This document shows, piece by piece, positions 1-8,637 of a stretch of DNA of 64,000 nt. Where the stretch lies: the NCBI GenBank assembly GCA_002316805.1, contig DCEF01000024.1, positions 10,935 to 74,934 of the forward strand, given 5' to 3'. The notes below the pieces were generated by a model that did no database searches, had not been told where the DNA came from, and saw only the letters and a list, made by a program, of their open reading frames with translations. The number at the start of each line of letters is the position of its first letter. Positions within the stretch are counted from its first letter, which is position 1. A program made the position numbers and the translations under genes. The DNA is from Ruminococcaceae bacterium UBA1036. Its GTDB lineage: Bacteria > Bacillota > Clostridia > Oscillospirales > Acutalibacteraceae.

Positions 1-333
1 GTAAGCCGAGTTCTGTCTTAGACAGCCATCTATCTTGGCCGGATGTTGCCATCGCGGCTCAGTGCCACCTTCTTGGGACGCGCCGGGCAGACGCTTTAAG
101 TCCCTCTGCGGTGTTGCTCCGAATAGGGTTTGCACAGCCGCATAGTCTCCTATGCGCTGGTGGGCTCTTGCCCCGCCTTTCCATCCTTGCCGCAGTGCGG
201 CGGTAATTTCCTGTTGCACTTTCCCTGGGGTCGCCCCCGGCGGCCGTTAGCCGCTATTCTGCCCTGTGGAGCTCGGACTTTCCTCGGGCACGCACTTTCG
301 CGCTGTGTCCGCAGCCGTCCGGCCTGCTCGCAA
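1..333 (-). ncRNA. rnpB: RNase P RNA (3' end runs off the window)
   Basis: This is the catalytic RNA of ribonuclease P, which matures tRNA 5' ends. On the minus strand the conserved 5' segment GAGGAAAGTCCGAGCTCC lies near 270-290, and the strand ends with the conserved 3' segment ACAGAACTCGGCTTAC at 1-16. Only the last few terminal bases should be missing to the left. The RNA start is inferred from the promoter at 340-368. It lies downstream of the P-type ATPase gene on the same strand, but has its own consensus promoter. Confidence 0.95.
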
Positions 334-339
334 TGTGAT

Positions 340-368
340 ATTATACCGGAAACTGGCGCAAAAGTCAA
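340..368 (-). promoter_or_regulatory. rnpB promoter
   Basis: On the minus strand TTGACT (363-368) and TATAAT (340-345) are separated by exactly 17 bp. This is a near-perfect vegetative sigma-A promoter, placed so that transcription starts at about 331-334, where RNase P RNA should begin. Confidence 0.88.
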
Positions 369-434
369 GTATATGGCTTCCACATGCCAAATGCCAAAAT
401 AATCAAAAATCCGTATGGAAAATAGATTATTCAT

Positions 435-2864
435 TTATAGATGGAATTTTCTGAACAGCCCATATTTAACGAAATCAATGCAGAAAGTGAATGTTATTCC
501 GATTAAGAACAGAATAAGCACTTGATTCCAGGTAATTACAGGCACAAGGTTTCCGCGGGTGACTATAAACATAAACCCTATAATGGTCAGGGCGCTGATC
601 CAGAACAGCTTTCTGCTTGGGCGTGAATTCCAGAAGTGGCCGCGCTCGCGGACAGTAAGAATTCGGAACTGTGTATTAAAGACGAGGCTCAGCATAACAA
701 GCGTGCAGAGTGCACCATACGCAAGGTGGAAATGTGAGATGCCAATATATGCAACGAGTAGGTCCTCGGCGGCAAAAAGTATGCCGAGCACCATTGATGA
801 GGAAACTATACTCTTCATATTCCATGAATTCGGCGACTTTGTAGAAACGACATTATCAGTTGCGATTGACATAGTTACAAAGTCATTTGCAAAAACAAGA
901 AGCGACATGCCCAGCAGGGAAATCAGCATATTGTGAGTCCAGAAATATCCAATTGTAAAAAGGAAAACGACCTCCACAACTTTGGTTATTTTGTTTATTA
1001 CCCATGTGAGCATACGCTGGTATGTCTGGCGGCTAACTTTGATGGTGTCTATTATTTCACTGAGGCCGGGTTTTGTAAGCACGATGCTTGCAGAGGCTTT
1101 TGCAACATCTGTTGCTGTGCTTACGGCCGTGCCGAGCTCAGCCTGTTTAAGTGCAGGGGAGTCGTTTACACCGTCTCCGGTCATGCCGACCATGTGGCCC
1201 TCTTCCTGCATGAGGTGGACAATTTTGAATTTATCCTCAGGATACACTTCTGCAAAACCGTCGCTGTTGTCAACCAACTTTACCTGCTCATCATGGCTCA
1301 GGCCATCAAGCTCATTCGCACTGTGGATACGTTTCCCAATGCCGACATTCCCGGCAATTTCCTTAGCTATAGCCGTGTTGTCGCCGGTCAGCATGACAGT
1401 CCGGATGCCAAGTTCCTGAATCTGCCGTATCATTGCCTTTGAGTCTGGCCGCGGCGGGTCGGAAAGCGCAAGCATGCCGGCAAATTCATACTGGGCTTGT
1501 CCTTTTTTGTCAGTGCCGTTGCTTACGGCAACGGCAATAGTGCGGTATCCCTTTTCGGAAAAGTCATCGACAGTGTCTTCAATTTCGGATACAGCCTTTT
1601 TGTCTGGATTGCCGCATAACTGCAGAATGATTTGCGGTGCGCCCTTTAAAATATGGCATGTTTCATCATTTATGCGTGCGGTGGCTTCAGTCCTTTTGTT
1701 TACAGGGTTAAATGGCAAGTATGAAAGCTGGGAGCAATTTTCAAAACTTGTCTGCTTTTGCTTTGCGTATACAATCACAGCGGTGTCTATTGCATCCATT
1801 TCTTCGGCTTTTGAGGCCAGAGTAGCCAGGCGTATCACATCCGGCTCTTTGAAGTGGCCAAATGACCTGCACCCCGTAACGCAAAGCTGATTCTGTGTTA
1901 TAGTTCCGGTTTTATCGAAACAGAATGTGTCTATGGAGGAAGCATCTTCTATTGAATCAAGCCTTGTGACAAGCACTCCCTTTTTCGAAAGGCCAAGTGC
2001 GCCAACGGCTTGTACTATTGTCATGACTGCCGGAAGGGCAACAGGTATCGCGCCCATCAGGAATACAATAATCAGCGACATGATAGATGCGATATCTTTG
2101 TGCAGGGCTATTGCGTAGCACGTGACTACGGCAGAAGCTGCAAGGCCGAGATACATCATGTATTTTACTATATTGAACATAAGTTCCTGCTGCTTAGATT
2201 TTGGCTTGGCTATCTGGACGAGTGAAACAGTTTTGCCGAAGTATGTGTCGGCTGCCGTGTTTACAACAATGCATTTTGCTTCCCCGCGCTTGATGATGGA
2301 GCTTGAGTAGATTATCCCTTTTTGATGGATGTTTTTCGGCAGTGATTCACCTGTAAGTGATGATTCGTCTACTGAGACTTCACCTTCGATTACAAAAGCA
2401 TCTGCAGGCACAAGGTCACCGAGCCGCAGGTTAAGTATGTCTCCGGGTACGATGTCTTTTGCATCTTTATATACCCATTTTCTGTCCCTTAACACCTTCG
2501 TTTTAATCTGGAGTTGCTTTTTTAGAAGCTCGACCGCTTTTTGTGAATTCTGTGACTGCACAAACCCAATCACAGCGTTGATTGTGAGCAACGCAAAAAT
2601 TATGATGCCCTCGGTATAATGTTTTACACAAAACGTAAGAACCATGGCAAACTCAAGCAGCCACGGCATTGGACCCCAGTATCGTTTAAAAAACTGCATA
2701 ACCGGATTTTTCTTTTGTTCACGGATTTCGTTAGACCCAAACTGTTTAAGCCTTTCTGCTGCCTCCGCTTCTGAAAGGCCGCCGGTTCCGCTTTTCAGGA
2801 AAGATGCAACATCCTCCGGAGACATTGCCCTGTAATCGTTAGTTGCTTTCTTCTGTAGACCCAT
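435..2864 (-). CDS. P-type proton-efflux ATPase (P3A, plasma-membrane H+-ATPase type)
   Basis: An 809-residue P-type ATPase predicted to export protons using ATP. Visible motifs are TGES (171-174, actuator), PVALP in M4 (274-278), the phosphorylated Asp in FDKTGT (Asp317), MLTGDN in the nucleotide domain and GMTGDGVNDSPAL at the hinge. The M4 PVALP sequence and the short N-terminus match the fungal/plant/archaeal P3A proton pumps rather than calcium or heavy-metal pumps. No long C-terminal autoinhibitory domain is present. The ATG has GGGGGA about 10 bases upstream. In a fermenter it could serve acid tolerance. Family certain; proton specificity inferred. Confidence 0.88.
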   Translation of the reverse strand: MGLQKKATNDYRAMSPEDVASFLKSGTGGLSEAEAAERLKQFGSNEIREQKKNPVMQFFKRYWGPMPWLLEFAMVLTFCVKHYTEGIIIFALLTINAVIGFVQSQNSQKAVELLKKQLQIKTKVLRDRKWVYKDAKDIVPGDILNLRLGDLVPADAFVIEGEVSVDESSLTGESLPKNIHQKGIIYSSSIIKRGEAKCIVVNTAADTYFGKTVSLVQIAKPKSKQQELMFNIVKYMMYLGLAASAVVTCYAIALHKDIASIMSLIIVFLMGAIPVALPAVMTIVQAVGALGLSKKGVLVTRLDSIEDASSIDTFCFDKTGTITQNQLCVTGCRSFGHFKEPDVIRLATLASKAEEMDAIDTAVIVYAKQKQTSFENCSQLSYLPFNPVNKRTEATARINDETCHILKGAPQIILQLCGNPDKKAVSEIEDTVDDFSEKGYRTIAVAVSNGTDKKGQAQYEFAGMLALSDPPRPDSKAMIRQIQELGIRTVMLTGDNTAIAKEIAGNVGIGKRIHSANELDGLSHDEQVKLVDNSDGFAEVYPEDKFKIVHLMQEEGHMVGMTGDGVNDSPALKQAELGTAVSTATDVAKASASIVLTKPGLSEIIDTIKVSRQTYQRMLTWVINKITKVVEVVFLFTIGYFWTHNMLISLLGMSLLVFANDFVTMSIATDNVVSTKSPNSWNMKSIVSSSMVLGILFAAEDLLVAYIGISHFHLAYGALCTLVMLSLVFNTQFRILTVRERGHFWNSRPSRKLFWISALTIIGFMFIVTRGNLVPVITWNQVLILFLIGITFTFCIDFVKYGLFRKFHL

Positions 2865-2922
2865 TCAAGAAATCCCCCATATCGGTTAATACAATTAAGC
2901 ATGTCAATATCATCACTATTTT

Positions 2923-2951
2923 ATTATAGTGCTGCTATTTTAATAAGTAAA
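2923..2951 (-). promoter_or_regulatory. Promoter of the P-type proton ATPase
   Basis: On the minus strand TTTACT (2946-2951) and TATAAT (2923-2928) are 17 bp apart, about 60 bp upstream of the ATG at 2864. No operator is recognised. Confidence 0.6.
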
Positions 2952-2978
2952 ATACCATAATCTTATCATTGCCATAAA

Positions 2979-3012
2979 GCAAAAGCCGTGCAGAAAACGC
3001 TTTCCGCACGGC
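2979..3012 (-). terminator. Terminator of glnN
   Basis: A GCCGTGC/GCACGGC stem (3006-3012 with 2985-2991), followed on the minus strand by TTTTGCTTT, lies 40 bp after the glnN stop codon. Confidence 0.75.
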
Positions 3013-3050
3013 AAAATATTAAATTAAAGCAAGAAGAAACAGAACAGGGA

Positions 3051-5138
3051 TCAAATTACGCTGAAAAGCAAATCTCCATAGGTAGGATACGGCCAGTACT
3101 TAGAGCCGACAAGCGATTCGATTTCATCTGCCGGTTTTCTTGTCTTTTCCATCTGCTCAAAAACAGTGTCGCGGTAATATGAAGCGATCCGTAACATGTC
3201 ATCGTTTTGCGGGGCATTGGCAACATCGTTTTCAAGCACTTCCATATCGTTATAAAGTTCATCGGAGAACCCGGCAATTTTTTTAAGAAGCGATTCCTCA
3301 AATCCGACTGGTACGCCAATCTCTTTTTTGCCTACGGCAGTTCCAGCGAGGTCTTTCTGGTAAGAAGCGGCTGCCGGAAGAATATCCTTCTTAATCATGT
3401 CAAGCATTGTAAGTGCTTCAATGTGTATTTGTTTGTAGTAATTTTCAAGCTCAATTTCGTAGCGCGCGTGGACTTCGGTGCTTGAAAGCACGCCGTGGCG
3501 TTCAAACATGGCGATATTTTCATCCTTTACGTAGTACGGCATTGCGTCTACAGTGCTTCTGAGGTTCAGCAGGCCACGTTTGTCGGCTTCTTCAATCCAT
3601 TCCTGGGAATAGTTGTTGCCGTTGAAGATTATGCGCTTATGGTCGTGGATAGTATCCTTTATGATTTTGTTGAGTGTGCCTTTAAAGTCATCAGCGTTTT
3701 CAAGGATATCGGCAAACTGCTTAAGCTCATCGGCTACGCTTGTGTTAAGCATCATGTTAGGGCACGCAAGGGAAGCTGTAGAGCCTACGCTGCGGAATTC
3801 GAACTTGTTGCCGGTAAATGCAAACGGCGATGTGCGGTTGCGGTCAGTTGTGTCTTTTGGAAAGCGCGGCAGTATGTCAGAACCGATTTCCATAACGATC
3901 TTATCCTTTTCGCTATAAGGCTTCCCAGTCTCTATTGACGTCAGGATATCTGTCAGTTCATCACCGAGAAACATGGAGATGATTGCAGGGGGCGCTTCGT
4001 TTGCGCCGAGGCGGTGGTCGTTACCTGCACTTGCCACGGAAATGCGCAGCAGGTCCTGATGCTCGTCGACAGCTTTTATAACAGAGGTAAGAAACAGCAG
4101 GAACTGGGCGTTCTTGCTCGGTGAGTCGCCGGGTTCCAAAAGATTTTCGCCTGTGTCTGTTGACATGCTCCAGTTGTTGTGCTTGCCACTGCCGTTAATG
4201 CCGTCGAACGGCTTTTCATGCAGCAGGCATGTAAGGTTGTGCTTTGTAGCGACTTTTTTCATCATTTCCATAACGAGCTGGTTGTGGTCGGTTGCAATAT
4301 TACTTGTTGTGTATATGATTGCAAGTTCATGCTGAGAGGGAGCAACTTCATTATGTTCTGTTTTTGCGAGAATGCCGAGCTTCCAAAGTTCCTCATTAAG
4401 GTCGTTCATGAATGCCGCGACACGAGGCTTGATGACACCGAAATAATGGTCTTCCATTTCCTGGCCTTTCGGCGGTTTTGCGCCGAAAAGGGTGCGGCCT
4501 GTGTAGACGAGGTCTTTGCGCTTTTCATACATATCTTTGTCAACAAGGAAGTATTCCTGTTCCGGCCCTACAGTCGTGATGACACGCTTTGCCGTTGTAT
4601 TGCCGAAAAGGCGCAGGATTCGCAGCGCCTGCCTGTTTATGGCGTCCATTGAGCGGAGCAGGGGCGTCTTTTTGTCAAGCGCTTCACCGCCGTATGAGCA
4701 GAAAGCTGTTGGAATGCAGAGTGAATGGTCTTTGATGAAAGCATCGCTTGTAGGATCCCATGCTGTGTAGCCGCGCGCTTCAAAAGTTGCGCGCAGGCCG
4801 CCGGATGGGAAACTTGAGGCGTCAGGCTCACCTTTTATCAGCTCTTTGCCGGAAAACTCCATCAGCACTTTTTCGCCAGATGTTGGCGTGATAAAACTGT
4901 CATGCTTTTCGGCGGTTATCCCAGTCATCGGCTGGAACCAGTGGGTGAAGTGGGTAGCGCCCTTTTCAAGTGCCCATTCTTTCATTGTGTTTGCCACAAC
5001 GTCGGCGACCTTTGGCTCAAGTGGTTTGCCGCATTCGCGTGTTTCTTTAAGGGCTTTATAAATCGTTTTCGGCAGGCGCTCTTTCATAACGGTGTCATTG
5101 AATACCAGACTGCCAAACATTTCAGGAACTTTGCTCAT
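3051..5138 (-). CDS. glnN: Glutamine synthetase type III
   Basis: ATP-dependent condensation of ammonia with glutamate to glutamine. At 695 residues it has the long GSIII form seen in Bacteroidetes and many Clostridia, not the ~440-residue GlnA form. GSIII signatures include [11 protein letters not shown] near residue 80, PEQEYFLVD, a GSGKHNNWS loop and [16 protein letters not shown] in the ATP/glutamate-binding core. An upstream in-frame ATG at 5231 would add 31 unlikely residues and lies inside the leader hairpin region. The ATG at 5138 has AGGGAG 10 bases upstream and gives the family N-terminus. It is divergent from the glutamate synthase operon, so the pair forms a GS-GOGAT hub. The leader contains an intrinsic-terminator-like hairpin. 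Confidence 0.95.
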   Translation of the reverse strand: MSKVPEMFGSLVFNDTVMKERLPKTIYKALKETRECGKPLEPKVADVVANTMKEWALEKGATHFTHWFQPMTGITAEKHDSFITPTSGEKVLMEFSGKELIKGEPDASSFPSGGLRATFEARGYTAWDPTSDAFIKDHSLCIPTAFCSYGGEALDKKTPLLRSMDAINRQALRILRLFGNTTAKRVITTVGPEQEYFLVDKDMYEKRKDLVYTGRTLFGAKPPKGQEMEDHYFGVIKPRVAAFMNDLNEELWKLGILAKTEHNEVAPSQHELAIIYTTSNIATDHNQLVMEMMKKVATKHNLTCLLHEKPFDGINGSGKHNNWSMSTDTGENLLEPGDSPSKNAQFLLFLTSVIKAVDEHQDLLRISVASAGNDHRLGANEAPPAIISMFLGDELTDILTSIETGKPYSEKDKIVMEIGSDILPRFPKDTTDRNRTSPFAFTGNKFEFRSVGSTASLACPNMMLNTSVADELKQFADILENADDFKGTLNKIIKDTIHDHKRIIFNGNNYSQEWIEEADKRGLLNLRSTVDAMPYYVKDENIAMFERHGVLSSTEVHARYEIELENYYKQIHIEALTMLDMIKKDILPAAASYQKDLAGTAVGKKEIGVPVGFEESLLKKIAGFSDELYNDMEVLENDVANAPQNDDMLRIASYYRDTVFEQMEKTRKPADEIESLVGSKYWPYPTYGDLLFSVI

Positions 5139-5202
5139 CTGAAATTCACTCCCTAATTTTCGATTCTGAATTGTTCGGGCTTTTGCAAGCCGAAGCAAAT
5201 AG

Positions 5203-5256
5203 CATAAAACAAAAAAGGTGCAGTAAGGCACAGATTCTTTGCCTTACAACACCTTT
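5203..5256 (-). promoter_or_regulatory. Terminator-like attenuator hairpin in the glnN leader
   Basis: Read on the minus strand, AAAGGTG..GTAAGGCA (5256-5240) pairs with TGCCTTAC..CACCTTT (5230-5214) and is followed by a T6-G-T4 tract. This is a strong intrinsic terminator starting within about 15 bases of the predicted transcription start and upstream of the glnN ribosome site. A second small hairpin (GGCTT-GCAA-AAGCC) follows. No gene lies upstream to be terminated, so it probably gates glnN itself. Confidence 0.7.
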
Positions 5257-5271
5257 GCTGTAATTGCTTTC

Positions 5272-5300
5272 ATTATATGGCTGCCACTTAGGAATGTCAA
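5272..5300 (-). promoter_or_regulatory. glnN promoter, perfect consensus
   Basis: On the minus strand TTGACA (5295-5300), a 17-bp spacer and TATAAT (5272-5277) exactly match the sigma-A consensus. A promoter this strong followed directly by a terminator hairpin suggests control at elongation rather than initiation. Confidence 0.9.
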
Positions 5301-5421
5301 GTGCAGAAACCACAAATGAAATAAATTAAGCGTATTACTGCAACTTTAGCGGCAAAAAAGGTTAAATTCTATATTCATTTCACAATATTGCAATACATCA
5401 AGCAAAATTATGCAAAAAGTA

Positions 5422-5450
5422 TTGACTTTCTTTCTTAAAGATTCTATTAT
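5422..5450 (+). promoter_or_regulatory. Promoter of the glutamate synthase operon
   Basis: TTGACT (5422-5427), a 17-bp spacer and TATTAT (5445-5450) lie about 145 bp before the first gene. The leader of about 135 bases contains no riboswitch that I recognise. Confidence 0.75.
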
Positions 5451-5594
5451 AAAAAAACAATAAAAAGTAAGCAAATTTATGAAAAACTTATATTCCAGTA
5501 ATTCTGCAAGGCTTAGCGTTTGACTATTGCTGCCGGCAGTGCGGCTGGAAGTTTTGCTGGGAAGAGGCAGTATTGCAGGGAGGCCTGTTGTTTT

Positions 5595-6689
5595 ATGCAA
5601 TATGAAGGACAAACACGGATTCCGTCTGGCTGTGCGATATCTGGAATTTTTTCGCGCAGCGGAAAAAAGTTCAGCGGCGAGGATATTATCCGCTCCATAA
5701 CCCCGATGCATGACCGCTCGAACGGCCTCGGCGGAGGTTTCGCCGCTTATGGGATTTACCCTAAGCAAAAAGATCTTTATGCGTTCCATGTTTTTTATGA
5801 CAGCGTGCGTGCAAAGGAAGAATGCGAGCATATCATTTCTTCATGTTTTGACCTGGACGCCGCGGAAAAAATTCCAACACACAAGATACCGGAAATTACG
5901 GATGAACCTATGATATGGCGCTATTTTGGCTTTCCGTACCCCGAGCAGCTCGAAAGCACCGGCCTTGATGAGCGCGAATTCGTTTCAAGGTTTGTAATGA
6001 AGGTAAACAGGGAAGTGCGCGGCGCCTATGTGTTTAGCAGTGGGAAAAACATGGGCGTGTTTAAGGCGGTCGGTTTTCCTGAAGATGTTGGGCGCTATTA
6101 TTGCCTTGATGATTATGCCGGCTATTGCTGGACAGCGCACGGCCGCTACCCTACGAACACGCCGGGTTGGTGGGGCGGCGCCCACCCGTTTGCGTTGCTT
6201 GACTACTCGGTTGTGCATAATGGGGAAATCTCATCATATGACGCGAACCGCCGCTTTATTGAGATGTATGGCTACAATTGCACACTGCTTACCGATACGG
6301 AAGTCATTACATATATAATAGATTTTCTGAACCGGAAGCAGCATTTAAGCCTGAAAGAAGTTGCCGATGTAGTTGCTGCCCCGTTCTGGAGTGAGATAGA
6401 CGCCATGCCGGAGGAAAAACGCAAATATTACACTTATTTGAGGAACGTCTACTCAAGCCTTCTGATTACTGGCCCGTTTTCAATTCTTGTGGGTTACACA
6501 GGCGGCATGATGGCCCTTAACGACCGCTGCAAACTGCGCAGCATGGTCGTCGGTGAAAAAGGCGATAACGTTTATGTTGCAAGCGAAGAGTGCGCAATAC
6601 GCACTGTGCAGCCGAGTCTTGACAGGCTTTGGTCACCGCGCGGCGGCGAACCGGTGATTGTTACTCTGAACAAAGGGGTTGAAGCATAA
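5595..6689 (+). CDS. Glutamate synthase, glutaminase (class II amidotransferase) subunit
   Basis: Releases ammonia from glutamine for the synthase subunit encoded next. It is a 364-residue stand-alone version of the N-terminal domain of large GltB. The catalytic Cys lies in SGCAISGIF at residue 13, so a short propeptide must be removed to expose it as the N-terminal nucleophile. ERGNGLG-like (DRSNGLGGG) and GRYPTNTPGWWGGAHPF motifs are class II amidotransferase signatures. I start at the ATG at 5595 because AGGGAGG lies 11 bases upstream; an earlier in-frame start at 5520 has no site. Its stop overlaps the next start (TAATG). Confidence 0.9.
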   Translation: MQYEGQTRIPSGCAISGIFSRSGKKFSGEDIIRSITPMHDRSNGLGGGFAAYGIYPKQKDLYAFHVFYDSVRAKEECEHIISSCFDLDAAEKIPTHKIPEITDEPMIWRYFGFPYPEQLESTGLDEREFVSRFVMKVNREVRGAYVFSSGKNMGVFKAVGFPEDVGRYYCLDDYAGYCWTAHGRYPTNTPGWWGGAHPFALLDYSVVHNGEISSYDANRRFIEMYGYNCTLLTDTEVITYIIDFLNRKQHLSLKEVADVVAAPFWSEIDAMPEEKRKYYTYLRNVYSSLLITGPFSILVGYTGGMMALNDRCKLRSMVVGEKGDNVYVASEECAIRTVQPSLDRLWSPRGGEPVIVTLNKGVEA

Positions 6690-8197
6690 TGGGCATCAAC
6701 TATTTTATGCCGGAATTCAATGTTATCCGCGACCCGGACCGCTGCATTGCTTGCCGTGTGTGCGAGCGCCAGTGCTCAAACGAAGTGCATTCTTATGATC
6801 CGGATACGGGGAAAATGAAAAGCGACGATACGAAATGTGTCAACTGCCACCGCTGCGTCTGCCTCTGCCCGACGCACGCACTTAAAATAGTGAAAAATCC
6901 GGATACATACCGCACTAATTACCAGTGGGACAATGACACTGTAAATGAAATTTACCGACAGGCGGACACAGGCGCCATGCTCCTTTCTTCGATGGGCAAC
7001 CCGAAAAAATACCCGATTTACTGGGATAAGATGCTTATAAATGCCTCTCAGGTTACAAACCCGTCGATAGACCCGCTGCGCGAGCCTATGGAAACGAGGA
7101 CTTTCCTCGGCAAAAAGCCGGATCACCTTGAGCGCATGCCTGACGGAAAAATACGCACAGACAATATGCCACCTCAGCTTAAGCTCGAAGTGCCGATAAT
7201 GTTTTCGGCAATGAGCTATGGCGCCATCAGTTACAATGCGCATGAAAGCCTTGCCCGCGCAGCTCAGGAACTTGGAACATACTATAATACGGGCGAGGGC
7301 GGACTGCATGAAGACTTTTACAAATATGGCAAAAACACAATAGTCCAGGTGGCTTCAGGCCGTTTTGGCGTCCACAAGAAATACCTTGATGCGGGGGCAG
7401 CAATCGAAATCAAAATAGGGCAGGGCGCAAAGCCTGGCATAGGCGGCCACCTGCCGGCGGCAAAAATTGTCGGCGACGTGTCGCGCACACGCATGATACC
7501 TGAGGGCACGGACGCCATTTCTCCTGCACCGCACCACGATATTTACTCAATTGAAGACCTGCGCCAGCTCGTCTATTCGCTTAAGGAAGCGACAGACTAC
7601 AAAAAGCCAATCATAGTGAAAATCGCGGCTGTACATAATGTGGCGGCTATTGCGAGCGGCATTGCCCGCAGCGGGGCGGATATCATAGCAATTGACGGGT
7701 TCCGCGGCGGCACGGGTGCTGCTCCGACACGTATACGTGATAACGTAGGCATACCGATTGAACTTGCGCTTGCTGCTGTGGACCAGCGCCTTCGTGAAGA
7801 AAAAATACGCAACAATGTGTCCATTGTTGTTGGCGGGAGCATCCGTTGCTCAGCTGATGTTGTAAAGGCTGTTGCCCTCGGTGCGGACGCTGTATATATC
7901 GGCACAGCTGCTTTGGTTGCCCTTGGGTGCCATATGTGCCGCACATGCCAGAACGGCAAATGCAACTGGGGCATTGCGACCCAGAGGCCAGACCTCGTCA
8001 AGCGCCTCAATCCTGATATTGGCGCAAAGCGGCTTGTGAACCTCGTTTCGGCGTGGCAGCATGAAATTATGGAAATGATGGGCGGTATGGGAATTAATTC
8101 TATTGAAGCGCTGCGCGGAAACCGCCTTATGCTGCGCGGTATAGGCCTCAACGAAAAAGAACTTGAGATTCTTGGAATAAAGCATGCGGGGGAGTAA
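6689..8197 (+). CDS. Glutamate synthase, FMN-binding synthase subunit with ferredoxin domain
   Basis: Carries the reductive synthesis of glutamate from 2-oxoglutarate and ammonia. The 502-residue protein begins with two 4Fe-4S motifs (CIACRVCERQC and CVNCHRCVCLC, residues about 20-65). The FMN TIM-barrel follows, with SYGAISYNAHESLA, GEGGLHED and IAIDGFRGGTGAAP. CHMCRTCQNGKC near residue 415 is the 3Fe-4S/4Fe-4S site of the family. This architecture matches the archaeal/clostridial split glutamate synthase rather than the 1500-residue proteobacterial GltB. Confidence 0.92.
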   Translation: MGINYFMPEFNVIRDPDRCIACRVCERQCSNEVHSYDPDTGKMKSDDTKCVNCHRCVCLCPTHALKIVKNPDTYRTNYQWDNDTVNEIYRQADTGAMLLSSMGNPKKYPIYWDKMLINASQVTNPSIDPLREPMETRTFLGKKPDHLERMPDGKIRTDNMPPQLKLEVPIMFSAMSYGAISYNAHESLARAAQELGTYYNTGEGGLHEDFYKYGKNTIVQVASGRFGVHKKYLDAGAAIEIKIGQGAKPGIGGHLPAAKIVGDVSRTRMIPEGTDAISPAPHHDIYSIEDLRQLVYSLKEATDYKKPIIVKIAAVHNVAAIASGIARSGADIIAIDGFRGGTGAAPTRIRDNVGIPIELALAAVDQRLREEKIRNNVSIVVGGSIRCSADVVKAVALGADAVYIGTAALVALGCHMCRTCQNGKCNWGIATQRPDLVKRLNPDIGAKRLVNLVSAWQHEIMEMMGGMGINSIEALRGNRLMLRGIGLNEKELEILGIKHAGE

Positions 8198-8199
8198 TT

Positions 8200-8631
8200 A
8201 TGAAACGTGTTTATGTAAATGAGAAATGGTGCCTCGGATGCCACCTGTGCGAGTACAACTGCGCTTTTGCAAATTCGGGTAAAGAAGATATGGTAAAGGC
8301 GCTTAAAGGCGTTAAGATACACCCGAGGATTCAGGTTGAAGGCGACAATAATATTAGCTTTGCCGTTTCATGCCGCCACTGTGAAGACCCAATCTGCGTA
8401 AAAAGCTGCATTTCAGGCGCACTGAGCGTACGCGATGGCGTCATACACTGCGACCAGGATAAATGCGTTGGCTGTTTTACTTGCATGCTTGTATGCCCTT
8501 ATGGGGCCGTAGTCCCTTCACCTGATGGAAAAGTTATTCAGAAATGCGAACTCTGCACAAACAACAGCTTTGGCGAGCCGGCATGTGTAAAGGGCTGCCC
8601 CAACGGCGCTATTGTATTTGAGGAGAGGTGA
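8200..8631 (+). CDS. Polyferredoxin subunit of the glutamate synthase operon
   Basis: A 143-residue iron-sulfur protein with four cysteine clusters (CLGCHLCEYNC, CRHCEDPICVKSC, CVGCFTCMLVCP and a C-terminal CELC..CVKGCP), resembling HycB/DmsB-type electron-transfer subunits. It starts 3 bp after the synthase gene. It probably passes electrons from the flavoprotein encoded next to the FMN/Fe-S synthase subunit. Family clear; electron route inferred from gene order. Confidence 0.85.
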   Translation: MKRVYVNEKWCLGCHLCEYNCAFANSGKEDMVKALKGVKIHPRIQVEGDNNISFAVSCRHCEDPICVKSCISGALSVRDGVIHCDQDKCVGCFTCMLVCPYGAVVPSPDGKVIQKCELCTNNSFGEPACVKGCPNGAIVFEER

Positions 8632-8637
8632 GTTTGT

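Noticed and set aside
5138..5231. N-terminal extension of glnN to the ATG at 5231
   Set aside because: It lies within the attenuator hairpin and T-tract, has no ribosome site, and the family N-terminus begins at 5138.
5451..5594. Glutamine riboswitch in the glutamate synthase leader
   Set aside because: The conserved glnA-motif sequences are not present; only weak palindromes are seen.
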